From the NCBI RefSeq assembly GCF_016772415.1, contig NZ_JAGSGD010000001.1, positions 1,178,001 through 1,242,000 on the forward strand: DNA of 64,000 nucleotides, given 5' to 3'. The stretch comes from Phenylobacterium glaciei (lineage in GTDB: Bacteria > Pseudomonadota > Alphaproteobacteria > Caulobacterales > Caulobacteraceae). A program made the position numbers and the translations under genes. Each line of letters opens with the position of its first letter. Position 1 is the stretch's first letter. The notes under the pieces were generated by a model. That model did not search any database, was not told the origin of the DNA, and saw only the letters and a program-made list of their open reading frames with translations. Below, in pieces: positions 27,988 through 36,297 of this stretch.

Positions 27988-28779
27988 ATGCACGCCGATG
28001 AGGTTTCCCGAAACAACCAGCAGGGCTGGGACCGCCGCGTGGAAGAACAGGACGTCTGGACGCGGCCGGTTTCACCTGAGGTGGTCGCCCGCGCGCGGGC
28101 CGGCGACTGGTCGGTGTTCCTGACACCCAACATTCCCGTGCCGCGCGACTGGTTCGGCGACCTGGACGGCAGGGATGTCCTGGGCCTCGCCTCGGGCGGC
28201 GGCCAGCAAGGGCCGATCCTGGCGGCGGCGGGCGCGAAGGTGACGGTGTTTGACGCTTCCGAGCGTCAGCTGGCCCAGGACCAGGCGGTCGCCGCCCGCG
28301 ACGGCCTGGTCCTCACCACCCGCCAGGGCTTCATGCACGATCTGTCGGCGTTCGCGGACGACAGCTTCACCCTGATCTTCCACCCGGTCTCCAACTGCTT
28401 CGCCCCGGAAATCTTGCCGGTGTGGCGCGAGGCGTACCGGGTGCTGCGGCCCGGCGGGGCGCTGCTGGCGGGCTTCATGAACCCGATGGTCTATGTCTTC
28501 GACGCCGCGGCCGAGGATCGCGGCGAGCTGATCGTGAAGCACGCCTTGCCCTATGCCGACATCACCCACCTGCCGGCCGACGACCTGCAGCGCCTGATCG
28601 CCCGCGACCACACCGTGGAGTTCAGCCACACCCTGGAGGCGCAGATCGGCGGCCAGCTCCAGGCCGGCTTCGTGCTCACCCACATGTTCGAGGACCGCGA
28701 TGGCGGCGCGCCTGCGAACGTACGCTCGGCCTACTTCCCCACCTGTATGGCGACACGGGGGATCAAGCCGGCGGCTTGA
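27988..28779 (+). CDS. Class I SAM-dependent methyltransferase
   Basis: A 263-residue soluble methyltransferase. Motif I is GRDVLGLASGGGQQG (residues about 60-74); the acidic motif II is VTVFDASERQL; the post-motif is LRPGGALLAGFMNP. The substrate region is not recognised. A GGGGGAAG site precedes the ATG. It is followed by repeat C2 and a convergent hypothetical gene. Confidence 0.85.
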   Translation: MHADEVSRNNQQGWDRRVEEQDVWTRPVSPEVVARARAGDWSVFLTPNIPVPRDWFGDLDGRDVLGLASGGGQQGPILAAAGAKVTVFDASERQLAQDQAVAARDGLVLTTRQGFMHDLSAFADDSFTLIFHPVSNCFAPEILPVWREAYRVLRPGGALLAGFMNPMVYVFDAAAEDRGELIVKHALPYADITHLPADDLQRLIARDHTVEFSHTLEAQIGGQLQAGFVLTHMFEDRDGGAPANVRSAYFPTCMATRGIKPAA

Positions 28780-28791
28780 TATCAAATTACA

Positions 28792-28920
28792 ATCGTCATC
28801 CCCGGGCTTGTCCCGGGGACCCAGGATCTCCGTTTCACCGCAGAGCGCACGGCGTCCGCCGTGGACGCTTGCTGAACCTCGGAGATCATGGATGGCCGGG
28901 ACATGCCCGGCCATGACGAT
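28792..28920. repeat. Palindromic intergenic repeat, family C copy 2
   Basis: 129 bp bounded by ATCGTCAT and ATGACGAT with two internal CCGGG hairpins. Its reverse complement aligns with C1 (16750-16878) over the full length; both copies are followed by CAAGAAG. It lies between convergent stops at 28779 and 28930. Confidence 0.9.
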
Positions 28921-28929
28921 CAAGAAGTC

Positions 28930-29694
28930 TTACGCGTTCGCCGTCGCCGCCGCGGGCATCTGATAGGGCGGGGCGTTGGGATTGCGGCCGATCCAGATCT
29001 GGCCGCTGCGGGCCATCACCTGGCCCGCGGAGTCGAACAGGGCGACGCCGGCGAAGAACTTACGGCCGTCGACCTTGTCGGCCCAGGCCACCACCACATA
29101 AGTCTCGCCAGCCTTCGGCTTGACCAGGACCTCGCCGGCCATGGTGCCCAGCAGGCCCACATGGGTGTCGGTCTTGATCCACCATGCCATGGAGCCCGAG
29201 CAGTCCAGGGCCGCCCAGGTGATCTCGTCGGGCATCGTGCCGTCCGGGTTGGCGAAGTTGGCGTGCGGCGTCCAGGTTCCGGCGCACACCCCCTCAGGGG
29301 CCCCATCAATCTGACCAACATGTACGCCCAGGCCCTCGCCGTCCTCACGCTCGATGCAGCAGGAGAAGCAGCCGCGGTGCAGGGACTTTTCGGCGAAGCG
29401 CGACGCCGCCGCGTAGCGCTTGGCCTCTTCCACGGTGGGGGGCTTGGGGGGCATCGGAATGGCGTCGTCGGCGGCGGGCTTGGCTGAGCCCAGCGGCTGG
29501 CCCTCGGCGTTGCTCAGCACCACGCCACCGTCCTCGGACGGCGTCAGGGTGACGGCGACGTCCAGCGGGACCCCGCTGCGCAGCATGGCGCTGCCACGGC
29601 CGCCGACCGCGTTGGAAAGCACGCCGCAGATGTAGCCGCCGTTGGCGGTGACGGGCGGGCCGCGGAATTGTCTCGGAACAATGATCTCAGACAT
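28930..29694 (-). CDS. Hotdog-fold thioesterase-like protein (weak assignment)
   Basis: A 254-residue protein. The N-terminal half (FRGPPVTANGGYICGVLSNA, then LRSGVPLDVAVTLTPSEDGG) and the C-terminal half (AGEVLVKPKAGETYVVVAWA, KFFAGVALFDSAGQVMARSG) each read like a hotdog domain, giving a double-hotdog acyl-CoA thioesterase-like layout. Catalytic residues are not identified. The middle has a Cys-rich stretch, HRGCFSCCIERE, of unknown role. It is divergent from the saccharopine-dehydrogenase-like gene across repeat A2. Confidence 0.65.
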   Translation of the reverse strand: MSEIIVPRQFRGPPVTANGGYICGVLSNAVGGRGSAMLRSGVPLDVAVTLTPSEDGGVVLSNAEGQPLGSAKPAADDAIPMPPKPPTVEEAKRYAAASRFAEKSLHRGCFSCCIEREDGEGLGVHVGQIDGAPEGVCAGTWTPHANFANPDGTMPDEITWAALDCSGSMAWWIKTDTHVGLLGTMAGEVLVKPKAGETYVVVAWADKVDGRKFFAGVALFDSAGQVMARSGQIWIGRNPNAPPYQMPAAATANA

Positions 29695-29790
29695 TGGAAA
29701 TGGATCTCAGGTTCGTTGAAATGAAAAAGGCTATGTCCGTTCTCTGCCGTCCGAAGGCCGACTGCGCAATGGGTCTGGGCGCCACACGCA

Positions 29791-29870
29791 GCGCTTTCAG
29801 GCGAAGTGGACGCCGGTTCGCCGTCCGAAAGCGCGCAAGCAAAAGGTGAGAGCGCCTTCTTTTGGCGCTC
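29791..29870. repeat. Double-hairpin intergenic repeat, family A copy 2
   Basis: First unit: GCGCTTT (29791-29797), GGCGAA, TTCGCC and AAAGCGC (29828-29834), nearly identical to 348-390 including the GTGGA-CGCCGG loop. Second unit: GAGCGCC (29850-29856) and GGCGCTC (29864-29870). It lies in the divergent region before the reductase gene at 29938. Confidence 0.78.
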
Positions 29871-29937
29871 GGCTAGAATTGCGTATGGGCCTCAATCGCG
29901 GCAGGGTCCGCGCCAATTCAAACGGGAGGGCGCGTCC

Positions 29938-31089
29938 ATGAACGTGAAGGCCGAATTCGACATCATCGTCTATGGCGCCACCGGCTTCACCGGCCGGCTG
30001 GTGGCCGAGTACCTCGCCCAGACCTACGGGGTCGGCGGCGACGTCAAATGGGCCATGGCCGGCCGCAGCGCCGACAAGCTGGCGGCCGTCCGCGACGAGA
30101 TCGGCGCGCCCAAGGACACCCCCCTGATCGTGGCCGACGCCGCCGACCCCGCCTCGGTCAAGGCCATGGTCGCACGCGCCAAGGCGATCCTGACGACCGT
30201 CGGCCCCTACCAGCTCTATGGCTCCGAGCTGGTGGCCGAGTGCGCCGCCCAGGGGACCGACTATCTCGACCTGTCGGGGGAGCCCAACTGGATGGCCGAG
30301 ATGATCGGCAAGCATGAGGCCGCCGCCAAGCAGAGCGGCGCGCGCATCCTGTTCTCCTGCGGCTTTGACTCCATTCCCTTCGAGCTGGGCGTCTACTTCG
30401 CTCAGAAGACCGCCAAGGAAAAACTTGGCGCCATGGTCCCGCGCGTGAAGGGCCGGATGCGCAAGATGCTCGGCGGACTTTCGGGCGGAACGGCGGCTTC
30501 GGGCCGCGCCACCATGGCGGCTCTGCAGAAGGACCCCAGCCTCTTCGCCCTGATGATCAATCCCTTCGCCCTGACCCCGGGCTTCGAGGGCCCCGCCCAG
30601 CCGACTGGCGCCAAGCAGGAACACGACCCGGACGTGGACGCCGACGTCGGCCCCTTCATGATGGCCGCCATCAACACCAAGAACGTCCACCGCTCGAACC
30701 TGCTGCAGGGCCACCCCTACGGGACCGACTTCGTCTATGACGAGATGTCGATCATCGATCCCAAGACGCCGGCCGCCTTCGCCGACATGCCGGCCGAGGG
30801 CGGTCCGCAGCCGGGCGAGGGTCCCAGCAAGGCCGAGCGCGAGGCGGGCTTCTACGACTGCCTCTTCATCGGCATCGCCCCGGACGGCCGCAAGGTCCAG
30901 GTCTCGGTCTATGGCGACAAGGATCCGGGTTACGGGTCCACCTCCAAGATCATCGCCGAGACGGCCATCGCGCTGGTCAATGCGCCGGACGTGGCCGGCG
31001 GCATCTGGGTGCCCGGCGCGGCGCTCGGCGACCGGTTGGTGCAGCGGCTGTCGGACAAGGCGGGCCTGACCTTCAAGGTCGAGAGCTAA
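29938..31089 (+). CDS. Saccharopine dehydrogenase-like NADP-binding oxidoreductase
   Basis: A 383-residue protein. The N-terminal Rossmann motif YGATGFTGRLVAEYLA (residues about 12-27) binds NAD(P). TTVGPYQLYGSELVAECA and the following YLDLSGE are the family signature shared with trans-acting enoyl reductases and saccharopine-dehydrogenase-like proteins. It is not a lysine-pathway LYS9 enzyme. The ATG at 29938 follows GGGAGGG. Substrate unknown; lipid enoyl reduction is a possibility by family analogy. Confidence 0.85.
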   Translation: MNVKAEFDIIVYGATGFTGRLVAEYLAQTYGVGGDVKWAMAGRSADKLAAVRDEIGAPKDTPLIVADAADPASVKAMVARAKAILTTVGPYQLYGSELVAECAAQGTDYLDLSGEPNWMAEMIGKHEAAAKQSGARILFSCGFDSIPFELGVYFAQKTAKEKLGAMVPRVKGRMRKMLGGLSGGTAASGRATMAALQKDPSLFALMINPFALTPGFEGPAQPTGAKQEHDPDVDADVGPFMMAAINTKNVHRSNLLQGHPYGTDFVYDEMSIIDPKTPAAFADMPAEGGPQPGEGPSKAEREAGFYDCLFIGIAPDGRKVQVSVYGDKDPGYGSTSKIIAETAIALVNAPDVAGGIWVPGAALGDRLVQRLSDKAGLTFKVES

Positions 31090-31134
31090 AGGCAGTCTGG
31101 CGCGTTAGACGCTCCGGACCCTGAGGGATTTTCC

Positions 31135-31614
31135 ATGAGCGTTGCGTTCACCAAGGAAGGGGATGCGGAGGCCACCGCCGCTGACCTCCCCGACCGCCCG
31201 ATCTCGCCGCACCCGAACCTGGTGACGCCCGCCGGCATGGCCGCCATCGAGGCGGCCCTGGCCGACGCGCGCGCCGCCTATGCGGCGGCTCAGCATGTCG
31301 GGGGTATCGAGGCCGACCGCACGGCCATGGCGCGGGCGACGCGGGATTTGCGCTACTACGCCGCCCGCCGCGCCAACGCACAGCTCATCGAACCCAGCGC
31401 CGAGACCGACACCGTCCGCTTCGGCGGCGGCGTCACCATCGACCGGGAGGACGGCCGCCGTCAGACCTTCCGCATCGTCGGCGAGGACGAGGCCGATCCG
31501 GCTCATGGCAGCGTCTCCCACGTCTCGCCCCTGGCCCGCGCCCTGATGGGCAAGCACGTCGGCGACACCGCCATGCTGGCAGGCGCCGAGGTGGAGATCG
31601 TCGCCGTCAGCTGA
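31135..31614 (+). CDS. GreA/GreB-family transcript cleavage factor-like protein
   Basis: A 159-residue protein with the C-terminal FKBP-like domain of GreA (TFRIVGEDEADPAHGSVSHV, SPLARALMGKHVGDTA). The N-terminal part (PNLVTPAGMAAIEAALADAR) is a shortened version of the Gre coiled coil, and the tip acidic pair is not obvious. It may bind the RNA polymerase secondary channel as an Rnk/Gre paralogue rather than being the main GreA. It lies 45 bp after the reductase gene. Confidence 0.85.
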   Translation: MSVAFTKEGDAEATAADLPDRPISPHPNLVTPAGMAAIEAALADARAAYAAAQHVGGIEADRTAMARATRDLRYYAARRANAQLIEPSAETDTVRFGGGVTIDREDGRRQTFRIVGEDEADPAHGSVSHVSPLARALMGKHVGDTAMLAGAEVEIVAVS

Positions 31615-31723
31615 GGCCCAGGTCGAGACGACCCTCAAGACTTGGCGCAAGGCCGACAAGCTGCGACATTATGGTCAGCCGGCCGGGCCGATCGGTCGGC
31701 GTCACAGTCCCGGGGGGGATGAG

Positions 31724-32509
31724 ATGGCTGCTGTATCTGATGGATCGCCCGCGCCGGCCGGCCGGGACGAGGGCTTCTTCCTGCGCGGCGCCGGCGCCAT
31801 GGCTCTGGTGATCGTCGCCGGCTTCTCGGTGCAATTGGCGATGGGGCGGTCGAGCTTCTCCTCACCGCCGCTCGTCCACGCCCATGCCATCGTGTTCATG
31901 GGCTGGGTGGTGATCTACCTGCTGCAGAACGTTTTTGCCGCGACGGGCCGCACCGCCCTTCACCGCCGTCTTGGCTGGCTCGCGGCGGCCTGGGTTGTGC
32001 CCATGCTCGTCCTGGGGTTCGCTGTGACAATCGCGATCGTACGCCGTGGCGGGGTCCCGTTCTTCTTCAAGCCGCTGCAGTTCCTGGTCTTCGACCCTGT
32101 GTCGCTGCTGACCTTCGCCGGCCTGACCGTGGCCGCGATCCTGATGCGGGGCCAGAGCGACTGGCACCGACGCCTGCACTTCTGTGCGATGTCGGTGTTG
32201 CTCGGCCCCGGCTTCGGGCGGCTGCTGCCCATGCCGCTGATCGCGCCCTGGGCCTGGGAGGCGACCCTGGCGGTCTGCATGATCTTCCCCCTGGTTGGGA
32301 TGTGGTCGGACAAGCGGCGCAGCGGTCGGGTTCACCCGGCCTGGCTCTGGGGACTCGCCGCGATGATCGGATGCCTGCTGATGACCGAGGCGATCACCTA
32401 CAGCCCGGTCGGCGGGGCGATCTACGACGCTGTCGTGGCGGGAACGCCGGGCGAGGCCGTGGCCCCGCTGGCCTTTGCGCCCCCGCCAGGGCCGCCACCC
32501 GCGCCCTAG
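31724..32509 (+). CDS. Hypothetical multi-pass membrane protein
   Basis: A 261-residue inner-membrane protein with about seven hydrophobic segments (for example AMALVIVAGFSVQLAM, IVFMGWVVIYLLQNVF). HAHAIVFMGW and DWHRRLHF place conserved-looking histidines near membrane ends, as in haem-binding or DUF2306-like proteins, but no family is certain. Seven G residues precede the ATG. The C-terminus is a Pro-rich tail (APPPGPPPAP). Confidence 0.72.
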   Translation: MAAVSDGSPAPAGRDEGFFLRGAGAMALVIVAGFSVQLAMGRSSFSSPPLVHAHAIVFMGWVVIYLLQNVFAATGRTALHRRLGWLAAAWVVPMLVLGFAVTIAIVRRGGVPFFFKPLQFLVFDPVSLLTFAGLTVAAILMRGQSDWHRRLHFCAMSVLLGPGFGRLLPMPLIAPWAWEATLAVCMIFPLVGMWSDKRRSGRVHPAWLWGLAAMIGCLLMTEAITYSPVGGAIYDAVVAGTPGEAVAPLAFAPPPGPPPAP

Positions 32510-32529
32510 CCCCAGGTTGACGGGCCCGT

Positions 32530-34794
32530 CTAGATGGCGACGGAGGTCTTGCGCGCCAGGGTCTCGATCTCGTTGCGGATCGAGCCGGCCGAGCTCTTGA
32601 TCAGGGCCGAGACGCCACGGCGCGCGGCCTCGCGGTCGCAGGACAGCACCATCTGCTTGACGGGGCCTAGACCCGCCGGCGGCATCGACAGCCGCTCGAA
32701 GCCGAGCGCCACAAGGACGAAGGCCTCCAGGGGCCGGCCCGCCATCTCGCCGCAGACCGACACCGGCGTGCCGGTCTCGGCGCACGCCTGCTGGATCTGC
32801 TGCAGGGCGCGCAGGGCCGGCGGCGACAGGAAGTCGTAGCGGTCGGCCACGCGGGGGTTCCCCCGGTCGGCGGCGAACAGGTACTGCATCAGGTCGTTGG
32901 TCCCGACGCTGACGAAGTCGGTCATCGGTAGCAGGGCGTCCAGGTGCCAGATAAGCGACGGCGCCTCGATCATGGCGCCGACCTCCAGCCGCGAGGGCGC
33001 CGCGCGGCCCCGCCGCTGGGCCCAGGCGATCTCGTGGTCCACCAGGGCGCGGGCGGCGCGGAACTCGTCCACATTGGCCACCAGCGGGAACATGATCCGT
33101 AGTGGCCGGCCGCGCGCCGCGGCGATCAGCGCCCGCAGCTGCAGCCGCAGCAGGGCCGGCCGGTCCAGCCCCATGCGGATCGCCCGCCACCCCAGGGCCG
33201 GATTGTCTTCCCGCTCGGCCTCCAGATAGGGCAGCACCTTGTCGCCGCCGAGATCGAGGGTCCGGAAGGTCACCGCCATGTCGCCCGCCGCGTCCATCAC
33301 CCGGCCATAGAGGGCGGTCTGGGCGTTGAAGCGCGGCATCTCCTCGGCCACCATGAACTGGAACTCGGTGCGGAACAGGCCGATGCCCTCCGCCCCGGTC
33401 TCGGCCAGGATGTCCAGGTCGACGTCCAGGCCCGCGTTCATCAAGAGCGTGATCTTGGCCCCGTCGCGGGTGAAGGCCGGGGTGTCGCGCAGCTTGGCGA
33501 ACTCCGCCCGCCGCTGGGTGCGAACCTCCAGCCTGGCCTGCAGCGCCGTGATGACGTCGGGACGTGGCCGCAGATAGGCCTCGCCGGTCTCGGCGTCGAC
33601 GATGACCGCGTCGCCCTCCGACACCTTGTCGCGCAGGCCGGCCAGCCGTCCCACGCAGGGGATGTCCAGAGCGCGGGCCACGATGGCCGCATGGCTCGCC
33701 GCCGAGCCCTCCTCCAGCAGCAGGCCCTTCAGCTTGGTGCGGTCGTATTCCAGCAGGTCGGCGGGCCCCAGATTCCGGGCGATCAGGATGGCGTTGGGCG
33801 GCAGCTCGCGCCGCTTGTGGCCCTCGCCCGACAGGTGGCGCAGCAGCCGGTCGTTGAGGTCTTCCAGGTCGTGCAGCCGTTCGCGCAGATAGGGATCGCG
33901 GGCCTGGCCCAGCCGGGCGCGGTGTTCGGAGCGCACCCGCTCGACGGCGGCCTCGGCGGTCAGGCCGTTGCGCACCGCGTCCTCCAGGCTGCGGTTCCAG
34001 CCGCGGTCGTGAGCGAACATCCGGTAGGTGTCGAGCACCTCATAACTGGCTTCGACGAGTCCGTGCTGGCCCTCCAGCATCTGGTCGATTTGGGCCTGCA
34101 GGCTGGCGATAGCCGCGGCCAGCCGCAGCTCCTCGGCCTGGACGTCGTCGCTTAGCAGCTTGGACGTCGCCACTGGCGGCTCGTGAAGGACCACCACCCC
34201 GATCGCCAGGCCGTCGGCGAACTTGGCGCCCTTCAGCCGCTCGGGGCGGTGCGGCACCAGCTCTGCGTTCTTCAGCGCGCCTTCGCTGGCCAGTTCGCTA
34301 CCGGCCACCATCTCGGCCAGCACCATGGCGACGATCTGCAGGTCCTCGACCTCGTCGTCGGAATACACCCGCTCGGTGCGGTTCTGGACCACCAGCACCC
34401 CGATCACCCGGCCGCCGCGCAGCAGGGGCACGCCCATGAAGGCGTGGAAGGGGTCTTCGCCGGTTTCCGGGCGGTAGGAGAAGGCCGGGTGGTTGGGGGC
34501 GTCCGACAGGTTCAGCGGGCGGCCCAGACGCAGGATCTCGCCCACCAGGCCCTCGCCGGGTTTCAGCCGGGTGACGTGGACGGCGGTGGGGTCCAGGCCC
34601 TCGGTGGCGAACAGCTCCACGTCGTTGGAGGCGCCGCGCATGTAGAGCGAGCAGACCTCGGCCACCATCGAGCGCGCGATGATGCGCACCACCATGTCCA
34701 GGCGTGACTGAGCCGGCCCGCCGCCGGCCAGCGCCTCACGGATCTGCCGCAGCAGACTCCGCTGTCCTCGAATGGCGATGCCTTGCTGGGCCAT
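32530..34794 (-). CDS. ptsP: Phosphoenolpyruvate-protein phosphotransferase, EI-Ntr (PtsP)
   Basis: A 754-residue first enzyme of the nitrogen-type PTS, which passes phosphate from PEP to NPr. The N-terminal GAF domain (about 25-170, ending HAFMGVPLLRGGRVIGVLVV) separates it from sugar-PTS EI. The phosphohistidine swivel domain has EEGSAASHAAIVARAL (active His near residue 365). The C-terminal PEP-binding barrel has FRTEFQFM, GTNDLMQY and VCGEMAG (catalytic Cys). GAF domains of EI-Ntr sense glutamine in relatives. No npr gene is seen here. Confidence 0.96.
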   Translation of the reverse strand: MAQQGIAIRGQRSLLRQIREALAGGGPAQSRLDMVVRIIARSMVAEVCSLYMRGASNDVELFATEGLDPTAVHVTRLKPGEGLVGEILRLGRPLNLSDAPNHPAFSYRPETGEDPFHAFMGVPLLRGGRVIGVLVVQNRTERVYSDDEVEDLQIVAMVLAEMVAGSELASEGALKNAELVPHRPERLKGAKFADGLAIGVVVLHEPPVATSKLLSDDVQAEELRLAAAIASLQAQIDQMLEGQHGLVEASYEVLDTYRMFAHDRGWNRSLEDAVRNGLTAEAAVERVRSEHRARLGQARDPYLRERLHDLEDLNDRLLRHLSGEGHKRRELPPNAILIARNLGPADLLEYDRTKLKGLLLEEGSAASHAAIVARALDIPCVGRLAGLRDKVSEGDAVIVDAETGEAYLRPRPDVITALQARLEVRTQRRAEFAKLRDTPAFTRDGAKITLLMNAGLDVDLDILAETGAEGIGLFRTEFQFMVAEEMPRFNAQTALYGRVMDAAGDMAVTFRTLDLGGDKVLPYLEAEREDNPALGWRAIRMGLDRPALLRLQLRALIAAARGRPLRIMFPLVANVDEFRAARALVDHEIAWAQRRGRAAPSRLEVGAMIEAPSLIWHLDALLPMTDFVSVGTNDLMQYLFAADRGNPRVADRYDFLSPPALRALQQIQQACAETGTPVSVCGEMAGRPLEAFVLVALGFERLSMPPAGLGPVKQMVLSCDREAARRGVSALIKSSAGSIRNEIETLARKTSVAI

Positions 34795-35043
34795 CGTCCC
34801 CGCGTCTCTCCCTAAACTGGCGCCCCTCCGGACGGCCCGCGGCCAGCCCGGCCGTCTTGACCGCTCCCTAGCAGCTTTGAACGTCGGAACGGAGACGGAA
34901 ATGAGGAGTGTGTGTGCAGGATTGTCGCGAGTGGTGGAAGTTTGGGCGCTGAGCGCCGTCTTCCCCGGGCGCGATGAGGGCCGGCGCGGGGCGTCTGCGC
35001 CTCGGACCGTCCACCCGCAACGCCGCCCCCGGCGAAAGCGGGC

Positions 35044-35472
35044 CTATTCCGCGCGGTTCAGGATCGAGGCGGTGGCCACCAGTTCGCCCAGCAGGGCCAT
35101 GGTCGCCGCCCCCGAACAGTCGAAGGGGTCCAGTTCCACCCTCTTGAAATACTTCAGCAGCAGGGCCGGATTGAGTTTGGCGATGCTGACGTGGCCCATG
35201 GTCCAGTTGCCGAACCGCCGCTCGCTGATCTCCTCATAGGTCAGCAGGCGGACGTTCTGGTGGCGATCGTCGCGGACGATGGCGTTGAACAGTTCGCAGA
35301 CCTCGTCGCGCCCGCCCTCGATCACCTGGACGAACAGGTCGTCCGAGACGCACAGCAGGCCGGTGATGCCCAGGGCGGGGTTGTTCTTGCGCGACTGGGC
35401 CAGGATCAGGTCCAGGCCGGCGCCTTGCAGGGCGGCGGCGGGGCGGCTGGCATATAGGCAGCGAACGAGCAT
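35044..35472 (-). CDS. BLUF-domain blue-light sensor
   Basis: A 142-residue stand-alone BLUF photoreceptor that binds FAD. The photocycle residues are present: Tyr7 (CLYASR), Asn31 (RKNNPALGITG), Gln49 (FVQVIEGG), and the Trp90/Met92 pair (GNWTMGH). The remaining 45 residues are a helical cap. No output enzyme is fused, so it must signal through a partner. It starts 7 bp after the folE stop, so the two genes are almost certainly cotranscribed. Confidence 0.94.
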   Translation of the reverse strand: MLVRCLYASRPAAALQGAGLDLILAQSRKNNPALGITGLLCVSDDLFVQVIEGGRDEVCELFNAIVRDDRHQNVRLLTYEEISERRFGNWTMGHVSIAKLNPALLLKYFKRVELDPFDCSGAATMALLGELVATASILNRAE

Positions 35473-35479
35473 CTCGGCC

Positions 35480-36175
35480 TCAGGATCTGTGCTTCAGCAG
35501 CGAGAGGAACTCGCTGCGCAGGTGGTGGTCCTTCAGGAAGGAGCCGCGCATGACGCTGTTGATCATCATGGTCTCGTTGTCCTTCACCCCGCGCCAGTGC
35601 ATGCAGAAGTGGTCAGCCTCCATCACCACCGCCAGGCCGTCGGGGCGCACCTTCTCCATCAGCAGGTCGGCCATCTGGGTGATGGCCTCCTCCTGGATCT
35701 GCGGCCGCGACATCACCCATTCGGCCAGGCGCGAATATTTCGACAGGCCGATCAGGTTGGAGTGCTCGTTGGGCATCAGACCCACCCACAGCTTGCCCAT
35801 GATCGGACAGAAGTGGTGGCTGCAGGCGCTGCGGATCGTGATCGGTCCGACGATCATCAACTCGTTCAGCGACTCGGCGTTGGGGAACTCGGTCACCGGC
35901 GGCGGGGCGGCGTAGCGGCCGCGGAACACCTCGGTCAGGTACATCTTGGCCACGCGCTTGGCGGTGTCCTGGGTGTTGTGATCGCTCTCGGTGTCGATCA
36001 CCAGGCTCTCCAGCACGCCCTTGAACTTGCCTTCGACCTCGGCCAGCAGCGCCTCCAGCTCCCCGGGTTCCAGGAAGGCGGCGATATTGTCATTGGCGTG
36101 GAAGCGCTTCTTGGACTTCCGCAGGCGCGCGCGGATCTTGGCGGAGACCGGTTCGTCGGTCGGGGGTTCACTCAC
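35480..36175 (-). CDS. folE: GTP cyclohydrolase I (FolE)
   Basis: A 231-residue enzyme converting GTP to 7,8-dihydroneopterin triphosphate, the first step to tetrahydrofolate. The zinc site CSHHFCPIMG and the GTP-binding HFCMHWRGVKDNET segment are intact, and TQDTAKRVAKMYLTEVF is family-typical. The first 30 residues (KIRARLRKSKKRFHANDNIA) are a basic, variable tail. The start codon is GTG at 36175. A BLUF sensor gene follows 7 bp downstream. Confidence 0.96.
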   Translation of the reverse strand: MSEPPTDEPVSAKIRARLRKSKKRFHANDNIAAFLEPGELEALLAEVEGKFKGVLESLVIDTESDHNTQDTAKRVAKMYLTEVFRGRYAAPPPVTEFPNAESLNELMIVGPITIRSACSHHFCPIMGKLWVGLMPNEHSNLIGLSKYSRLAEWVMSRPQIQEEAITQMADLLMEKVRPDGLAVVMEADHFCMHWRGVKDNETMMINSVMRGSFLKDHHLRSEFLSLLKHRS

Positions 36176-36297
36176 CGGGTCTCTGCTCCTGAACTCTGGG
36201 CGGGCCCGCGCGGCCCGTCCGCCGCCCGGGGCCCGAGCCCAAACCTATACGACGCCCACGGAGCCCCGGATGCAACGACTCCCGGGTCGACCGGCCC

